64,000 bases of DNA from Runella slithyformis DSM 19594 (lineage in GTDB: Bacteria > Bacteroidota > Bacteroidia > Cytophagales > Spirosomataceae): positions 6,213,001 through 6,277,000 of the forward strand of contig NC_015703.1 of assembly GCF_000218895.1 (NCBI RefSeq), written 5' to 3'. A program made the translations under genes and the position numbers. Shown one piece after another: positions 63,745-64,000 of this stretch (position 1 is the stretch's first letter; each line of letters starts with the position of its first letter). Below the pieces are notes generated by a model that was not told the origin of the DNA, did not search any database, and was given only the letters and a program-made list of their open reading frames with translations.

Positions 63745-64000
63745 CTATTGCACGATGATGCTCACGCGCCGATTAGCTTTACGACCTTCGGGGGTATCAT
63801 TGGTCGCTTTGGGCTGTGACTCTCCTTTGGCATCTGTGACCAGTTGTGATTCGGCTATCCCTCTTTGTATCAACAATGCCTTTATACTATTAGCCCGATT
63901 TTTAGAAAGTTTGATGTTCGTAACATCCGTTCCGTCATTATCGGTATGCCCCGTCAGAGAGAGCTTTTTGTCTGTATTGGCGGTCAGGTATCTTACCGCT
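63745..64000 (-). CDS. OmpA-family protein, C-terminal part only
   Basis: The gene runs off the right edge of the window. The visible 85 codons are a standard OmpA-like peptidoglycan-binding C-terminus: SLTGHTDNDGTDVTNIKLSKNRANSIKALL, then ATNDTPEGRKANRRVSIIVQ. It ends 44 bases upstream of the HhH-type gene on the same strand. The N-terminal type (barrel or lipoprotein) cannot be seen. Confidence 0.88.
   Translation of the reverse strand, partial: AVRYLTANTDKKLSLTGHTDNDGTDVTNIKLSKNRANSIKALLIQRGIAESQLVTDAKGESQPKATNDTPEGRKANRRVSIIVQ

Overview
The window looks like a chromosomal segment of a Bacteroidota, most probably a Cytophagales/Spirosomataceae-type organism (Runella or a relative). Evidence: promoters of the Bacteroidota type (TTTG, 19-base spacer, TAnnTTTG), best seen upstream of rpsF; almost no Shine-Dalgarno sequences; a secreted metalloprotease with a C-terminal type IX secretion sorting domain; several twin-arginine Gfo/Idh/MocA-like proteins; ATP-dependent PEP carboxykinase; and a ComEC with a degenerate C-terminal domain. 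About 63 protein-coding genes or gene parts are supported. I see no rRNA, tRNA, CRISPR array, prophage or insertion sequence.

Layout. 1-7.8 kb: the end of a heme-c/VCBS propeller protein, a NIF3-like protein, nagA with a VOC protein, a DegT-type aminotransferase, an aldo/keto reductase and an M48 lipoprotein protease. 7.8-11.9 kb (minus): a probable operon of a hypothetical protein, a beta-lactamase-like hydrolase, an FMN-binding glutamate-synthase-like protein and dprA. 12.1-17.4 kb: a frameshifted pseudogene, an EEP phosphatase/nuclease, a second heme-c/VCBS lipoprotein and pckA. 17.5-24.9 kb: a Gfo/Idh/MocA protein, an NfeD/stomatin pair, cinA, a 2-oxoacid dehydrogenase E2, an alpha/beta hydrolase and a GNAT. 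25.1-30.5 kb (minus): a beta-barrel protein, two short Crp/Fnr regulators flanking an SDR, a five-heme cytochrome and a VWA protein. 30.6-38 kb: a methyltransferase, a suf cluster carrying a toxin-antitoxin pair, a YtxH protein, rpsF-rpsR-rplI and a phytoene-desaturase-like oxidoreductase. 38-48 kb: metY after a 1.1-kb gap, DUF1684, a thioredoxin-fold protein without its cysteines, a sterol-desaturase family protein, an ACT protein, and overlapping phoH, M43 protease and comEC. 48-54 kb: a choice-of-anchor A protein, a vanadium-haloperoxidase-like lipoprotein and an ABC ATPase with a membrane partner. 54-64 kb: Gfo/Idh/MocA, dnaX, MOSC, AcpH, dCMP deaminase, a DUF922-like secreted protein, a secreted RraA-like protein with an enolase-superfamily dehydratase, two tandem HhH-type membrane proteins and the end of an OmpA-family gene.

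The most interesting points are: an A10 tract in dnaX at the domain III/IV boundary, where a shift in either direction stops translation within four codons; a complete ParE/RelE-type toxin-antitoxin pair translationally coupled to sufE inside the suf operon; a duplicated cytochrome-c/VCBS-propeller family; a NIF3-like gene whose upstream in-frame codons encode a twin-arginine signal but lack any normal start codon; and a peroxiredoxin-like protein that has lost its active-site cysteines. Much of the rest is ordinary housekeeping and carbohydrate-related metabolism. Calls rest on reading motifs in the translated sequence; no database search was possible.
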